Assembly: GCA_002361155.1 (NCBI GenBank)
Contig: DERZ01000052.1
Coordinates: 1,112-12,943, forward strand
Origin: Porphyromonadaceae bacterium UBA3327
Lineage (GTDB): Bacteria > Bacteroidota > Bacteroidia > Bacteroidales > Muribaculaceae
Direction of reading: 5' to 3'
Length of the DNA stretch: 11,832 nucleotides
Shown: in pieces, positions 1-7,417 of the stretch
How the letters are laid out: each line of letters begins with the position of its first letter
Position numbering within the stretch: the first letter of the stretch is position 1
Program-made: the position numbers and the translations under genes
Notes under the pieces: model-generated
Told to the model about the DNA's origin: nothing
Database searches by the model: none
What the model saw: only the letters and a program-made list of their open reading frames with translations

Positions 1-2
1 GC

Positions 3-2153
3 GACTACACGTTCTCATACGACGTGAAGGGAAACTTAGTGATAGGCACGGCGGACGGGGATGCCTCATATTCGTCGTCCGACGAGCCCGGGCTGCCTCA
101 GCGTTCCTTCTCGATAGCCATTCCCGGTTCACGGAAATACGCGTCATCGAGTGTGAGCTATACCAAGAGGCTGATCCGGAGCGATGTCAGGATTGCGCCG
201 GGTCCGATTCCGGTGCCGACGGACGGTAGAGTCGAGGACTTGCCGGCAAGGACCGTGACGTATGAAAGCAGGTCTTATCCGGCCTCCAACTGCTTCTATT
301 CATTGAGCACGCAGTGGAGCGACCTGTCCATAGTCCATTTCATCATGACTCCGTTCGTCTATGACGCTGCGGCTCAGAAGCTATACTTCATAGACTCCAT
401 ACAGCTCTTGCTGAGGACGGAGGAAAGACCCGCCAATGAATTTGGGCTCAATACCTATGCCGATAGGGAGCTTGTTAAGAGCATTGTCGTGAACAAAGAT
501 GCTGTCTCACGGATACCGGCGATGCGCTCCGCGTCATCTGGCGTGTCATCCGGACAGGAAAAAATCGATTATGTCGTCATCACCAGCGAGGAGCTCAAGC
601 CTTCCTTCGTGCCTCTTATCAGCTGGAAACTCGCCAAAGGACTGAAGTCTAAGATAATCACCACAGAGGAGATCGATTCAAAGTATCAGGGAGTCTCGGG
701 ACAGCTCCGGATCAAGAAATGTCTGTATGACCTTTATAAGAACAACTCTCTGCGGTACGCTTTGCTCGGCGGTGATGACACTGTGGTTGCAACGCGTGGA
801 TGTCTTGCTGTCATAAGAGGCAAGGAGCCTGAATCAATAATCGCAGACGATATAATCCCGACAGATCTATATTACTCATGCTTTGGCGGAAATTTTGAAT
901 GGGATGCCAATGGCAACGGCACATACGGGGAAATCGATGACAACATTGACATGACACCGTCGATATGCTTGGCCAGACTTCCTGTAAGAACTCCACAACA
1001 TGTGAAATCCTTTATAGATAAACTTCTCGAATATGAGCGGAATCCCCAATGGAGGAATAATATGCTCATGAGCGGAGTCAAGCTTTCCAGTATTGAAGAC
1101 GGGCGAAGTGACGCGGAAGTAAAGGGAGAAAAATTATATGAGGGTGCGATAAAGCCTTATTGGTCCGGAGAAAGCTTCAGATTCTATGATACATTTACAG
1201 ATTCACCGGAATCGGAGAAATATGAAGTGTCTGCCGCCAACCTGTCGGAACAGATTTCCCGGGGATATTCTTTTGTCGACATGATCACGCATGGGCAGGT
1301 TACATATTGGGAAACGGAGTACGGCGAAAACTACAAATCCGAACATGGCATCCGTCAGAACAACACTGCGTCGACCATAGTCACGACGATTGCGTGCTTT
1401 ACAAACGCGTTCGACTATGTGTATGACCCATGTCTGAGCGAAAGCCTTATCCGCAATCCCGGAAGCGGAGTGATCGCGTATCTGGGCTGTTCCAGAAAAG
1501 GATGGTATTCAAGCAGACAGGATGACTTGGATTATTCACCACTGTATGAAAGTAAATTCTACAGGAATCTGTTTTCGAATGCATTCCCTGAATCAAATTA
1601 CGGGATGCTGGTGGCGGCTTCCAAGTTGGCCATGACTCCATATTGTACAAAAGACAATGCATACAGGTGGATTCAATTCGGATTGAATCCCATAGGAGAT
1701 CCGGAGATGCCGATACTCACATCAGTTCCGGAAAGGTTTCCGGAGTCTATTGTAAAGGAGCTGGAAGGGGAACTGAGGATCGAGACAGGGATTGACGGCT
1801 GCAGGGTGTGTGTAATGAGCGCATGGGATCAAGGGGAATCTTATTACCGTGTATGGGATGATGTGCGTAATCTGAGCGTGACCGATTTTCCGTCAAATTT
1901 CAGCATCTGCGTGACCAAACGGAATCACGTCCCGTATTACGAAGTGCGCGGCTATATTCAGGGAGAGACCCTGACCGGAACCACAGAAATGGCGGGAGGC
2001 ACCGTCAAGATCGGTTCGGAAGTCACGCCCTTGAAAGGGAATGGTCCGGTAATCTTTGAGAAAGGCTCCGTAACAAAAATCAAAGCCGGGACTACGATAA
2101 TGGAATCCGGGACAGAGATAAGGCAAGGGGCAGAGGTAACTATAGTCAATTAA
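3..2153 (+). CDS. Peptidase C25 (gingipain-like) secreted cysteine protease, 5' truncated by window edge
   Basis: The frame is open to the left edge, so the true start and signal peptide lie outside; the GTG at 24 is only the first internal start-like codon. About 170 residues at the left resemble the C25 propeptide: a GLPQ..F.I.IPG block and a later P(F/V)..D...KL.F...I.L.LR block. The catalytic domain follows, from about IDYVVIT at 568 to near 1700. The gingipain dyad appears intact: His at 1290-1292 in THG, and Cys at 1395-1397 in ACFTNAFDY, which lines up with the CCITAQFDY region of RgpB. An Ig-like segment comes next (about 1740-1950), ending in a VTKRNHVPY strand. The last 50 residues are Gly/Thr/Ile-rich with a short period and do not look like a T9SS sorting domain. 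By family it should be an extracellular or surface endopeptidase; specificity cannot be read. PorU, the C25 sortase of T9SS, is an alternative but normally has a much longer C-terminal part. AGA, AGG and ATA codons are frequent, unlike in the cyd genes. Confidence 0.85.
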   Translation, partial: DYTFSYDVKGNLVIGTADGDASYSSSDEPGLPQRSFSIAIPGSRKYASSSVSYTKRLIRSDVRIAPGPIPVPTDGRVEDLPARTVTYESRSYPASNCFYSLSTQWSDLSIVHFIMTPFVYDAAAQKLYFIDSIQLLLRTEERPANEFGLNTYADRELVKSIVVNKDAVSRIPAMRSASSGVSSGQEKIDYVVITSEELKPSFVPLISWKLAKGLKSKIITTEEIDSKYQGVSGQLRIKKCLYDLYKNNSLRYALLGGDDTVVATRGCLAVIRGKEPESIIADDIIPTDLYYSCFGGNFEWDANGNGTYGEIDDNIDMTPSICLARLPVRTPQHVKSFIDKLLEYERNPQWRNNMLMSGVKLSSIEDGRSDAEVKGEKLYEGAIKPYWSGESFRFYDTFTDSPESEKYEVSAANLSEQISRGYSFVDMITHGQVTYWETEYGENYKSEHGIRQNNTASTIVTTIACFTNAFDYVYDPCLSESLIRNPGSGVIAYLGCSRKGWYSSRQDDLDYSPLYESKFYRNLFSNAFPESNYGMLVAASKLAMTPYCTKDNAYRWIQFGLNPIGDPEMPILTSVPERFPESIVKELEGELRIETGIDGCRVCVMSAWDQGESYYRVWDDVRNLSVTDFPSNFSICVTKRNHVPYYEVRGYIQGETLTGTTEMAGGTVKIGSEVTPLKGNGPVIFEKGSVTKIKAGTTIMESGTEIRQGAEVTIVN

Positions 2154-2168
2154 AATAAACACTAATTT

Positions 2169-3059
2169 ATGGGAAGACGAAAAAACTGGTTATCAGTCAT
2201 TATTGCAGCAGTGGTTGTTGTTTTCGGGACAGAAATCGTAAGTGCCGAGCGGGAGTATCTTCCGGTTGTTGAGGACGGAAAGTCATGGGTTATGCTTGAA
2301 ATTGATCTTGACTTTCCTAACGACACCATATATTATGACATTACGGTCAAGGGTGACGTGACGGTAAAAGACACGGTATGCAGGAAGCTGTCGATAGTAG
2401 AAAGAAACGGAGATACCTTGATTGAGAAAGCGGTGTATGAAGAAAATGGAGTCACGTATTTCTATAATGGAATAGAATTGGAGCCGATATTTGATATGAA
2501 GTATCAGAAAGGAGACATATACTATCCTGTTGGCATGCCTCCTATATCATACTGGGAAGTCCTTGATTCGGATGTCATAACGACATCAGACGGCAAGGAT
2601 CGCAAAATCCTGGTTATCGGCACGAATTCGAAGCCTAAAGGAGTATGGGTTGAAGGTATCGGAGTATATGGGGTTACAATGACATCATCTTTTGCCATGC
2701 CGGCATCGGCCAGAGTGACCTCAAAAAGATACATGCAGTATATCGTGAGCTATCTAAATGAGGGAGAGTTATTGTTTACGCATGATGATTTCAAACGTCT
2801 TCTTGGAGAATACACCGGAATATGCCAAACTGAACTTCCGCAACCTCTGGCAGTGGCATATACTGACGGATCGGTTTCGGCAGTATGCGACGGGAACAGT
2901 GTGTCGCTGGAGCTGTATTCCATGGACGGAAAGCTGATTGCCGGGGCTCATGGAGATGACGGCAGAGCCTTGCTGGAGACCTCGTCTCTTCCCGGCGGCA
3001 TCTACATCGCCAGAGCTGCAAACGGTGAGACTACGGCAGCTCGCAAGATTACGCTGTAA
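2169..3059 (+). CDS. Secreted protein of unknown function with T9SS type A C-terminal sorting domain
   Basis: This 296-residue protein starts 15 bp after the C25 stop, behind an AT-rich leader (AAATAAACACTAATTT) typical of Bacteroidetes translation starts. The N-terminus has basic residues, a hydrophobic core (IIAAVVVVFG) and a likely signal peptidase I site after VSA at residue 26. The middle, about residues 30-220, is beta-rich with many Tyr, Val and Asp; I do not recognise a family, though similar small proteins of unknown function occur in Bacteroidetes. The last 55 residues match the Por_Secre_tail pattern: SLELYSMDGKLI, then SSLPGGIYIARAANG, then a final RKITL. The protein is therefore probably carried across the outer membrane by T9SS and processed or anchored there. 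Close spacing to the protease suggests co-transcription; it could be a partner, substrate or regulator of the protease, but the sequence does not say which. AGA is frequent among its Arg codons. Confidence 0.85.
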   Translation: MGRRKNWLSVIIAAVVVVFGTEIVSAEREYLPVVEDGKSWVMLEIDLDFPNDTIYYDITVKGDVTVKDTVCRKLSIVERNGDTLIEKAVYEENGVTYFYNGIELEPIFDMKYQKGDIYYPVGMPPISYWEVLDSDVITTSDGKDRKILVIGTNSKPKGVWVEGIGVYGVTMTSSFAMPASARVTSKRYMQYIVSYLNEGELLFTHDDFKRLLGEYTGICQTELPQPLAVAYTDGSVSAVCDGNSVSLELYSMDGKLIAGAHGDDGRALLETSSLPGGIYIARAANGETTAARKITL

Positions 3060-3089
3060 ACAAGCGAATTGCATGGACTTAGCTTTCCT

Positions 3090-3104
3090 CGATACGAAGT
3101 ATCG
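3090..3104. repeat. Short perfect inverted repeat, CGATAC-GAA-GTATCG
   Basis: A 6-bp perfect stem with a 3-nt GAA loop lies about 30 bp after the T9SS-protein stop. It could be a weak accessory terminator or a 3'-end stabilising hairpin for the C25/T9SS transcript. A stem this short can arise by chance. Confidence 0.35.
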
Positions 3105-3138
3105 GATTTCCATAGCTCTCAGATAACACAAAATATGA

Positions 3139-3170
3139 CGACCGCGCCGATATCTCACCCGGCGCGGTCG
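3139..3170. terminator. GC-rich hairpin between convergent genes, probable bidirectional terminator
   Basis: The arms CGACCGCGCCG (3139-3149) and CGGCGCGGTCG (3160-3170) form a perfect 11-bp stem with a 10-nt loop. It sits 80 bp after the T9SS-protein stop and 30 bp after the cydB stop, where a shared terminator for two converging transcripts is expected. There is no long T tract on either side, so efficiency as an intrinsic terminator is inferred from position and stem strength. Confidence 0.7.
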
Positions 3171-3200
3171 GATTACGTATGCGGTGCGCAGTCTCCGGGG

Positions 3201-4316
3201 TTATTTCTTTTTATCCATGGCTCGCCATACGTACCAGATGTAGGCGAGGACGAATGGAATCAGCAGGGATACCCAGCTCATCACGGTGAGGGTGAACTCA
3301 GATGAGGAGGCGTTGCGGATGGTCAGCGACGACATCGGGTCAGTCAGCGACGGGAGGAATGCAGTGTCGTTGTAGCCTGCGGCCCAGAAGAGAGCGGCCA
3401 CTACGAGGAACGTTCCGATACCGGTGAACCATATTCCCTTGCAGAAGCGGGCTGCGAAGCAGGTGCGCACCAGACCGTAGAGCACCAGTACCACGCCGAC
3501 GAGCAGTGTTACTCCGGCCCACCAGAGGTCGATGAAATTATGCAGATATTTGTACGGAGTGACTTCCAGCGAGGTCGTGAATCCCTCCGCGCTTGTCACA
3601 GTGTAGCCATTGGCTGTGAGCAGTATGCCGAGGAACCAGAGGAAGAATACCACGAAGATTCCGCCGTTGATGAGAGCCTTGGTCTTGAGCGAGCGCAACA
3701 GAGCCACGTCGTCAGGGTAGCGGTTCACCAGATACATGCACGCCTGGGTGCGGGCCAGGAAAAGGACAGCTACGCCGAGAACGAGATTGCGCCAGTTGAA
3801 TATCGCCTCGAAGCCGTGAGTGTCGGCCCAGCGGGAGATTACCGGCGAGCCGGTGGTGAGAATGCTGTCGCGGCTCACTGTGAACTCCCCGCCGAAAAAG
3901 AACATCGCCACGGCCACTCCGAGCAGCAGCGTGCCGACGGAACCGTTGATGAAGAGGAAAGCCTCGTAGGTGCGCGCCCCATAGACGTTTCCCTTCTTGC
4001 GGCGGTACTCATAACTCACTGCCTGAAGCACGAAACTGAACAGGATGAGAATCCAGAGCCAGTAGGCACCGCCGAAACTCGTGGAATAAAAAAGAGGGAA
4101 GGAAGCGAAGAGAGCTCCTCCGAAAGTGACGAGCGTGGTGAAAGTCAGCTCCCACTTCGAACCCATAGCGGAGATTATCATGTCGCGCCGGCGTTCATCG
4201 GTGCCGAGAGTATATATCATTGACTGGCCCCCCTGCACGAAGAGGAGGAACACGAGGATACCGCCGAGCACCGAGATCAGCAGCCACCAGTAATCTTGCA
4301 GACATTCAAGTGTCAT
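3201..4316 (-). CDS. cydB: Cytochrome bd ubiquinol/menaquinol oxidase subunit II
   Basis: CydB is the second integral membrane subunit of cytochrome bd oxidase, which oxidises quinol and reduces oxygen to water while building a membrane potential. The 371-residue protein is close to the usual length (about 340-380). It has eight or nine hydrophobic membrane segments, with the first at residues 11-27 followed by VQGGQSMIYTLG, the form I associate with Bacteroidetes CydB. A charged YEYRRKKGN loop after the third segment and the C-terminal KKK end fit inner-membrane topology. It starts 32 bp after the cydA stop on the same strand, so the two form an operon. The start codon is the first ATG after that gap and places the first membrane helix as expected. 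CydB carries no haem ligands, so identity rests on overall pattern and on the cydA neighbour. I see no CydX-like small ORF in the 141 bp downstream. Confidence 0.95.
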   Translation of the reverse strand: MTLECLQDYWWLLISVLGGILVFLLFVQGGQSMIYTLGTDERRRDMIISAMGSKWELTFTTLVTFGGALFASFPLFYSTSFGGAYWLWILILFSFVLQAVSYEYRRKKGNVYGARTYEAFLFINGSVGTLLLGVAVAMFFFGGEFTVSRDSILTTGSPVISRWADTHGFEAIFNWRNLVLGVAVLFLARTQACMYLVNRYPDDVALLRSLKTKALINGGIFVVFFLWFLGILLTANGYTVTSAEGFTTSLEVTPYKYLHNFIDLWWAGVTLLVGVVLVLYGLVRTCFAARFCKGIWFTGIGTFLVVAALFWAAGYNDTAFLPSLTDPMSSLTIRNASSSEFTLTVMSWVSLLIPFVLAYIWYVWRAMDKKK

Positions 4317-4348
4317 ATCGTAATTGTTCTGTTTTCGCAGGTGAGCCC

Positions 4349-5899
4349 TTACGAAAGGTTAGTCTTGGTTTCTTTGTTCACAAAGTGGCACATAATGCTT
4401 ACCTCGGCCACAAGAAGGATGGTGAATACTGCGGCGAACATCCAGAATGTGGTCACCACCGATGATGCCGGTATGTCGGAGATTGCCGCGCACGTGGGAA
4501 GCAGGTCCTGGATGGTCCAGGGCTGACGGCCCACTTCCGCTATTGCCCATCCCGCCTCGGAGCATACCCACATAAATGGTACCGAGATCATGGCTGTCAG
4601 CTGGAACCAGCGCCAGCGCTCGAGCAGTTGCGGCTTGTAGGTGAGTGCGATGGTGAAGATATAGAAAAGAAAGAAGTAGCTTCCCAATATCACCATCAGC
4701 CGGAAGGTGGTGAAGGTCAGTCCCACAGGAGGTATTGCCTCGTCGACGCTGTTGAAGTATCCGTAGCCGAAATAGGGATAATCGGCGCGGAAGTCCTTGA
4801 GAGATGTCTCCATTGCGGTTTTGTCGCCCGCTTTTCGGGCTGTATCGTATGCGGCGAGAGCCTTGTGGGCGGCCTTGCCGCGCTCGATGCGCTCGGCGTA
4901 GGAGACGGTGTTGACGGTGTCTCCGTTCACGATGTCCACTCCCTTCACGATGTCGGCGATGCCCGGCACGAAGGCGTTGGGGTCATGTTTCGCGAGGATG
5001 GAGAGTCCGTAGGGGATGGAGATGTCGAACAGATACTCATCCTCGTCGTTGTCCCACCGCTTGTCGGGGTTGAGGATGGCAACTGCGGATATTGCCTGGG
5101 CCTCGTGACCGTGATAGAGACCTTCCATCGCGGCGAGTTTCATCGGCTGATGGCGTGCAACCTGCACCGCCGAGCCGTCACCTGTCCATATAGTGAGAAT
5201 CAGTCCGATAAGCCCGAACCATGAAGCCGTTCTGATCGAGAGGATGGCGAAGTCGCGGTTGCGGCGCTTCCAGAGCATGAAGCAGCTGACACCGATCACG
5301 AACACGCCGGCGAGAGCCCAGCCACTGAACACGGCGTGGAAGAACTTGTTGATGGCTATCCCCGAGAAGAGCGCCCAGAAATCATCCATCACGTTGCGCA
5401 TCTGTGCCGGGTCGAACTCCATGCCGACCGGATATTGCATCCAGGCATTGGCGATCAGAATCCAGAGCGACGAGAGCGATGCGCCTATGGCGGTGAGCCA
5501 TGTCGAGGCGAGGTGGAAGCGTGGACTCACCTTGTTCCATCCGAAGAACATCACCGCAACGAAGGTGGCCTCCATGAAGAAGGCGAGGATTCCCTCGATG
5601 GCCAGCGGCGCTCCGAAGATGTCGCCGACAAACCAGGAATAATTGCTCCAGTTCGTGCCGAACTCGAATTCCAGGATAAGACCGGTGGCCACACCGATGG
5701 CGAAATTGATGCCGAACAAGGTCATCCAGAATTTGGTGGCCTTGAGCCACCTCTCCGATTTTGTTCTCAGATAGATTGTTTCCATCACCGCCACCAGCAC
5801 TGAAAGCCCCAGTGTCAGCGGCACGAAAAGCCAGTGGTAGATCGCGGTCAGCGCGAACTGCATCCGCGACCAGTCGACAACATCGGTCAGATTATCCAT
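4349..5899 (-). CDS. cydA: Cytochrome bd ubiquinol/menaquinol oxidase subunit I
   Basis: CydA carries the quinol site and the three haems of cytochrome bd oxidase. The 516-residue protein has the full family length and the expected landmarks, compared with E. coli numbering from memory: His22 in AIYHWLF (H19), His188 in NKFFHAVFSGW (H186), Met402 in FRLMVILG (M393), Glu102 and Glu110 (E99, E107), and Glu455/Arg458 in AEVGRQPW (E445, R448). The quinol loop begins with QPMKLAAMEG, whose Lys254 and Glu259 match K252 and E257. The stretch between about residues 255 and 390 is the Q loop and its extension, including a low-complexity Ala/Lys-rich part at 340-365. About nine membrane helices are visible. 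The ATG at 5899 follows an AT-rich leader (AAAAAGATACTAT). In many Bacteroides a small DUF4492 gene precedes cydA; none is visible here. Confidence 0.97.
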   Translation of the reverse strand: MDNLTDVVDWSRMQFALTAIYHWLFVPLTLGLSVLVAVMETIYLRTKSERWLKATKFWMTLFGINFAIGVATGLILEFEFGTNWSNYSWFVGDIFGAPLAIEGILAFFMEATFVAVMFFGWNKVSPRFHLASTWLTAIGASLSSLWILIANAWMQYPVGMEFDPAQMRNVMDDFWALFSGIAINKFFHAVFSGWALAGVFVIGVSCFMLWKRRNRDFAILSIRTASWFGLIGLILTIWTGDGSAVQVARHQPMKLAAMEGLYHGHEAQAISAVAILNPDKRWDNDEDEYLFDISIPYGLSILAKHDPNAFVPGIADIVKGVDIVNGDTVNTVSYAERIERGKAAHKALAAYDTARKAGDKTAMETSLKDFRADYPYFGYGYFNSVDEAIPPVGLTFTTFRLMVILGSYFFLFYIFTIALTYKPQLLERWRWFQLTAMISVPFMWVCSEAGWAIAEVGRQPWTIQDLLPTCAAISDIPASSVVTTFWMFAAVFTILLVAEVSIMCHFVNKETKTNLS

Positions 5900-6081
5900 A
5901 TAGTATCTTTTTGGGTTATTGTGTTTCAGGATTACAGAATGTCGGCTATTTTACCCATTGCTGCGGACTTTGGTATGCATAACAATTTGACACCTAATCT
6001 TTTAAGATGTATGATGCAGATTCAGTCAGTCTGTCCATGCATTATTGTCGTGTACACATCAGCATTGTTGTTATCCGATTG

Positions 6082-6089
6082 CAAATATA
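6082..6089 (-). promoter_or_regulatory. Candidate -7 element of the cydA promoter
   Basis: On the minus strand this reads TATATTTG, a perfect match to the Bacteroidetes TAnnTTTG element. At the -33 distance the minus strand reads GGTTAA, not TTTG, so the upstream half is weak. The start point would be near 6075, leaving a cydA leader of about 175 nt. It is the only perfect match I found on that strand in the gap. Confidence 0.5.
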
Positions 6090-6172
6090 ACAAATTTTAT
6101 CAGATTATTTTAACCGTTGTCTCTTTTTTTATTAAAATATCTTCAAGTCGTTAAAAAATGGAATATATTTTG

Positions 6173-6180
6173 TAACTTTG
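6173..6180 (+). promoter_or_regulatory. Candidate -7 element of the DUF4494-yggS operon promoter
   Basis: The motif TAACTTTG followed by CAC is identical to the -7 region before the tRNA gene at the right edge of this window. The -33 region, around 6148-6153, reads TCGTTA and is a poor match to TTTG. The leader to the ATG at 6297 would be about 110 nt. Confidence 0.6.
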
Positions 6181-6296
6181 CACTGCGCATGACGAGTCGT
6201 TTTATCGGCCGCTGACGTTGCGCCGTGGCCTTTGCTGAGTCGGTGCGCGTATGTTTTTTATTATCGGACGGGGGAGGGGTTTAAATATATCATACA

Positions 6297-6737
6297 ATGG
6301 CACTTTGGTTTGAATGTAAGGTAAGATACGACAAAATGCAGGAAAACGGCACCGTCAAGAAGGTGAATGAGCCTTATCTTGTGGATGCCCTGACATTTAC
6401 CGAGGCGGAAGCCCGAATAATGGAGGAGATGAAGCCCTTTATCTCAGGGGAGTATTCGATAGCGTCGGAGAAGAAGACGAAGATTTCGGAGATATTCTTC
6501 AATGAAGGGGGTGACCGTTACTATCTTGTGAAGGTAAACTTCATCACTCTCGACGAGAAGAGCGGCGTGGAGAAAAAGACAGTGACCCAGATTCTGGTGC
6601 AGGCTTCGGACTTTGACAGCGCGCTTGCCAATTTCAAGAAAGGTATGGAGGGAACGATGGCCGATTATGAGATCGCCTCGATAGCGGAGACGCTGCTGAT
6701 GGATGTGTTCGGCGCAGACCTTTCGATCAAGGAGTAA
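6297..6737 (+). CDS. DUF4494 domain-containing protein
   Basis: This 146-residue soluble protein matches DUF4494 over its full length: the WFECKVRYDKM opening, the EPYLVDALTFTEAEARI.EEM.PFI.GE block at residues 26-52, the FITLDEKSG.EKK segment, and the GMEGTMADYEIAS..ET..MDV end. The family has no established function. No signal peptide or membrane segment is visible, so it should be cytoplasmic. The alternating beta/charged pattern suggests a small alpha+beta fold. The next gene, a yggS-type PLP protein, starts 11 bp after the stop. I recall this gene order from other Bacteroidetes, and it hints at a shared role, but that is inference. The start ATG follows an AT-rich leader (TTTAAATATATCATACA). 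Confidence 0.9.
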   Translation: MALWFECKVRYDKMQENGTVKKVNEPYLVDALTFTEAEARIMEEMKPFISGEYSIASEKKTKISEIFFNEGGDRYYLVKVNFITLDEKSGVEKKTVTQILVQASDFDSALANFKKGMEGTMADYEIASIAETLLMDVFGADLSIKE

Positions 6738-6748
6738 AGTACGGGGAT

Positions 6749-7417
6749 ATGTCGATAGCAAGCGAGATACAGAAACTCCAGGCCGAACTTCCGGAGGGGG
6801 TGCGGCTTGTGGCGGTGTCGAAATTTCACCCGGCGGAGGCTGTGGTGGAGGCGTATGCCGCCGGACAGCGCCTTTTCGGCGAAAGCCGCGTGCAGGAACT
6901 GCTGCAGAAGATTCCGCTCTGTCCCTCCGACATACAGTGGCATTTCATAGGACATCTGCAGACCAACAAGGTGCGTCAGCTCATGGGGAAGACCGCGCTC
7001 ATAGAGAGCGTGGACTCTGAGCGGCTTCTGGAGCTGATCGACAGCGAGTCGGCGCGGGCCGGTGTTGTCACCAGAGTTCTGATGCAGGTCCATGTGGCCC
7101 GCGAGGAGACGAAATTCGGTTTCTGGCCTGACGAATTTCTCGAGTATTTCAGGGCGCGTAAGTTCGAGACGCTCAAGGCAACTCACATCTGCGGGGTGAT
7201 GGGTATGGCTTCCAACACCGACGACATGGATCGTGTGCGCGCCGATTTCCGGGCTATCGCCGATGTGTTCCGCGCCATCCGCGACGACAGCGCTCTCGCG
7301 TTGCGCGGTTTCGACACGCTTTCGATGGGCATGAGCGGCGACTGGCCGGTTGCCGTGGAGGAGGGCGCCAGCCTTGTCCGAGTAGGCACGCGGATCTTCG
7401 GGCCGAGACAATACTGA
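6749..7417 (+). CDS. yggS: YggS/PLPBP family pyridoxal 5'-phosphate-binding protein
   Basis: YggS proteins bind PLP in a single alanine-racemase-like TIM barrel and act in vitamin B6 and amino-acid/keto-acid homeostasis, without a known catalytic reaction. The 222-residue length is normal. The PLP lysine is Lys25 in VAVSKFHP. Other signatures are FGESRVQELLQK (residues 43-54), IQWHFIGHLQTNKVRQL (about 64-80), a central ICGVMGMAS strand, DTLSMGMSGDWPVAVEEGA with the phosphate-binding Ser, and the terminal VRVGTRIFG. It starts 11 bp after the DUF4494 stop, so translation of the two is probably linked. A GGGGAT purine run lies just before the ATG, unusually Shine-Dalgarno-like for this group. 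The common variant FGENxxQE is FGESRVQE here, a small change. Confidence 0.95.
   Translation: MSIASEIQKLQAELPEGVRLVAVSKFHPAEAVVEAYAAGQRLFGESRVQELLQKIPLCPSDIQWHFIGHLQTNKVRQLMGKTALIESVDSERLLELIDSESARAGVVTRVLMQVHVAREETKFGFWPDEFLEYFRARKFETLKATHICGVMGMASNTDDMDRVRADFRAIADVFRAIRDDSALALRGFDTLSMGMSGDWPVAVEEGASLVRVGTRIFGPRQY

Larger units (their letters stand above)
5900..6296. other. Divergent intergenic region between cydA and the DUF4494 gene
   Basis: These 397 bp hold no convincing gene. The stretch from about 5990 to 6180 is clearly AT-rich relative to its flanks. It contains promoter-like motifs for both directions (annotated separately), leaving leaders of roughly 170-180 nt before cydA and about 110 nt before the DUF4494 gene. 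An 8-bp palindrome, GTGTACAC, lies at 6050-6057 in the cydA leader. A purine-rich GGGGGAGGGG stretch at about 6271-6280 is too far from the ATG at 6297 to be an ordinary Shine-Dalgarno site. I recognise no known riboswitch and no clear FNR-type TTGAT-N4-ATCAA site. Confidence 0.7.

Noticed and set aside
3540..4223. Plus-strand open frame (227 codons) antisense to cydB
   Set aside because: The translation is Glu/Ser/His-rich low-complexity with no recognisable pattern, and cydB is certain on the other strand.
4628..5224. Plus-strand open frame (198 codons) opposite cydA
   Set aside because: It is opposite the cydA Q-loop region; the translation is Gly/Val/Asp-rich with no domain features.
5834..6154. 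Plus-strand open frame running from inside cydA into the intergenic region
   Set aside because: It begins antisense to cydA, runs through the candidate cydA promoter, and has no plausible leader or family resemblance.
6665..7411. Minus-strand open frame (248 codons) opposite yggS
   Set aside because: It overlaps the well-supported yggS gene throughout and shows no family motif; it is a codon-bias artefact.
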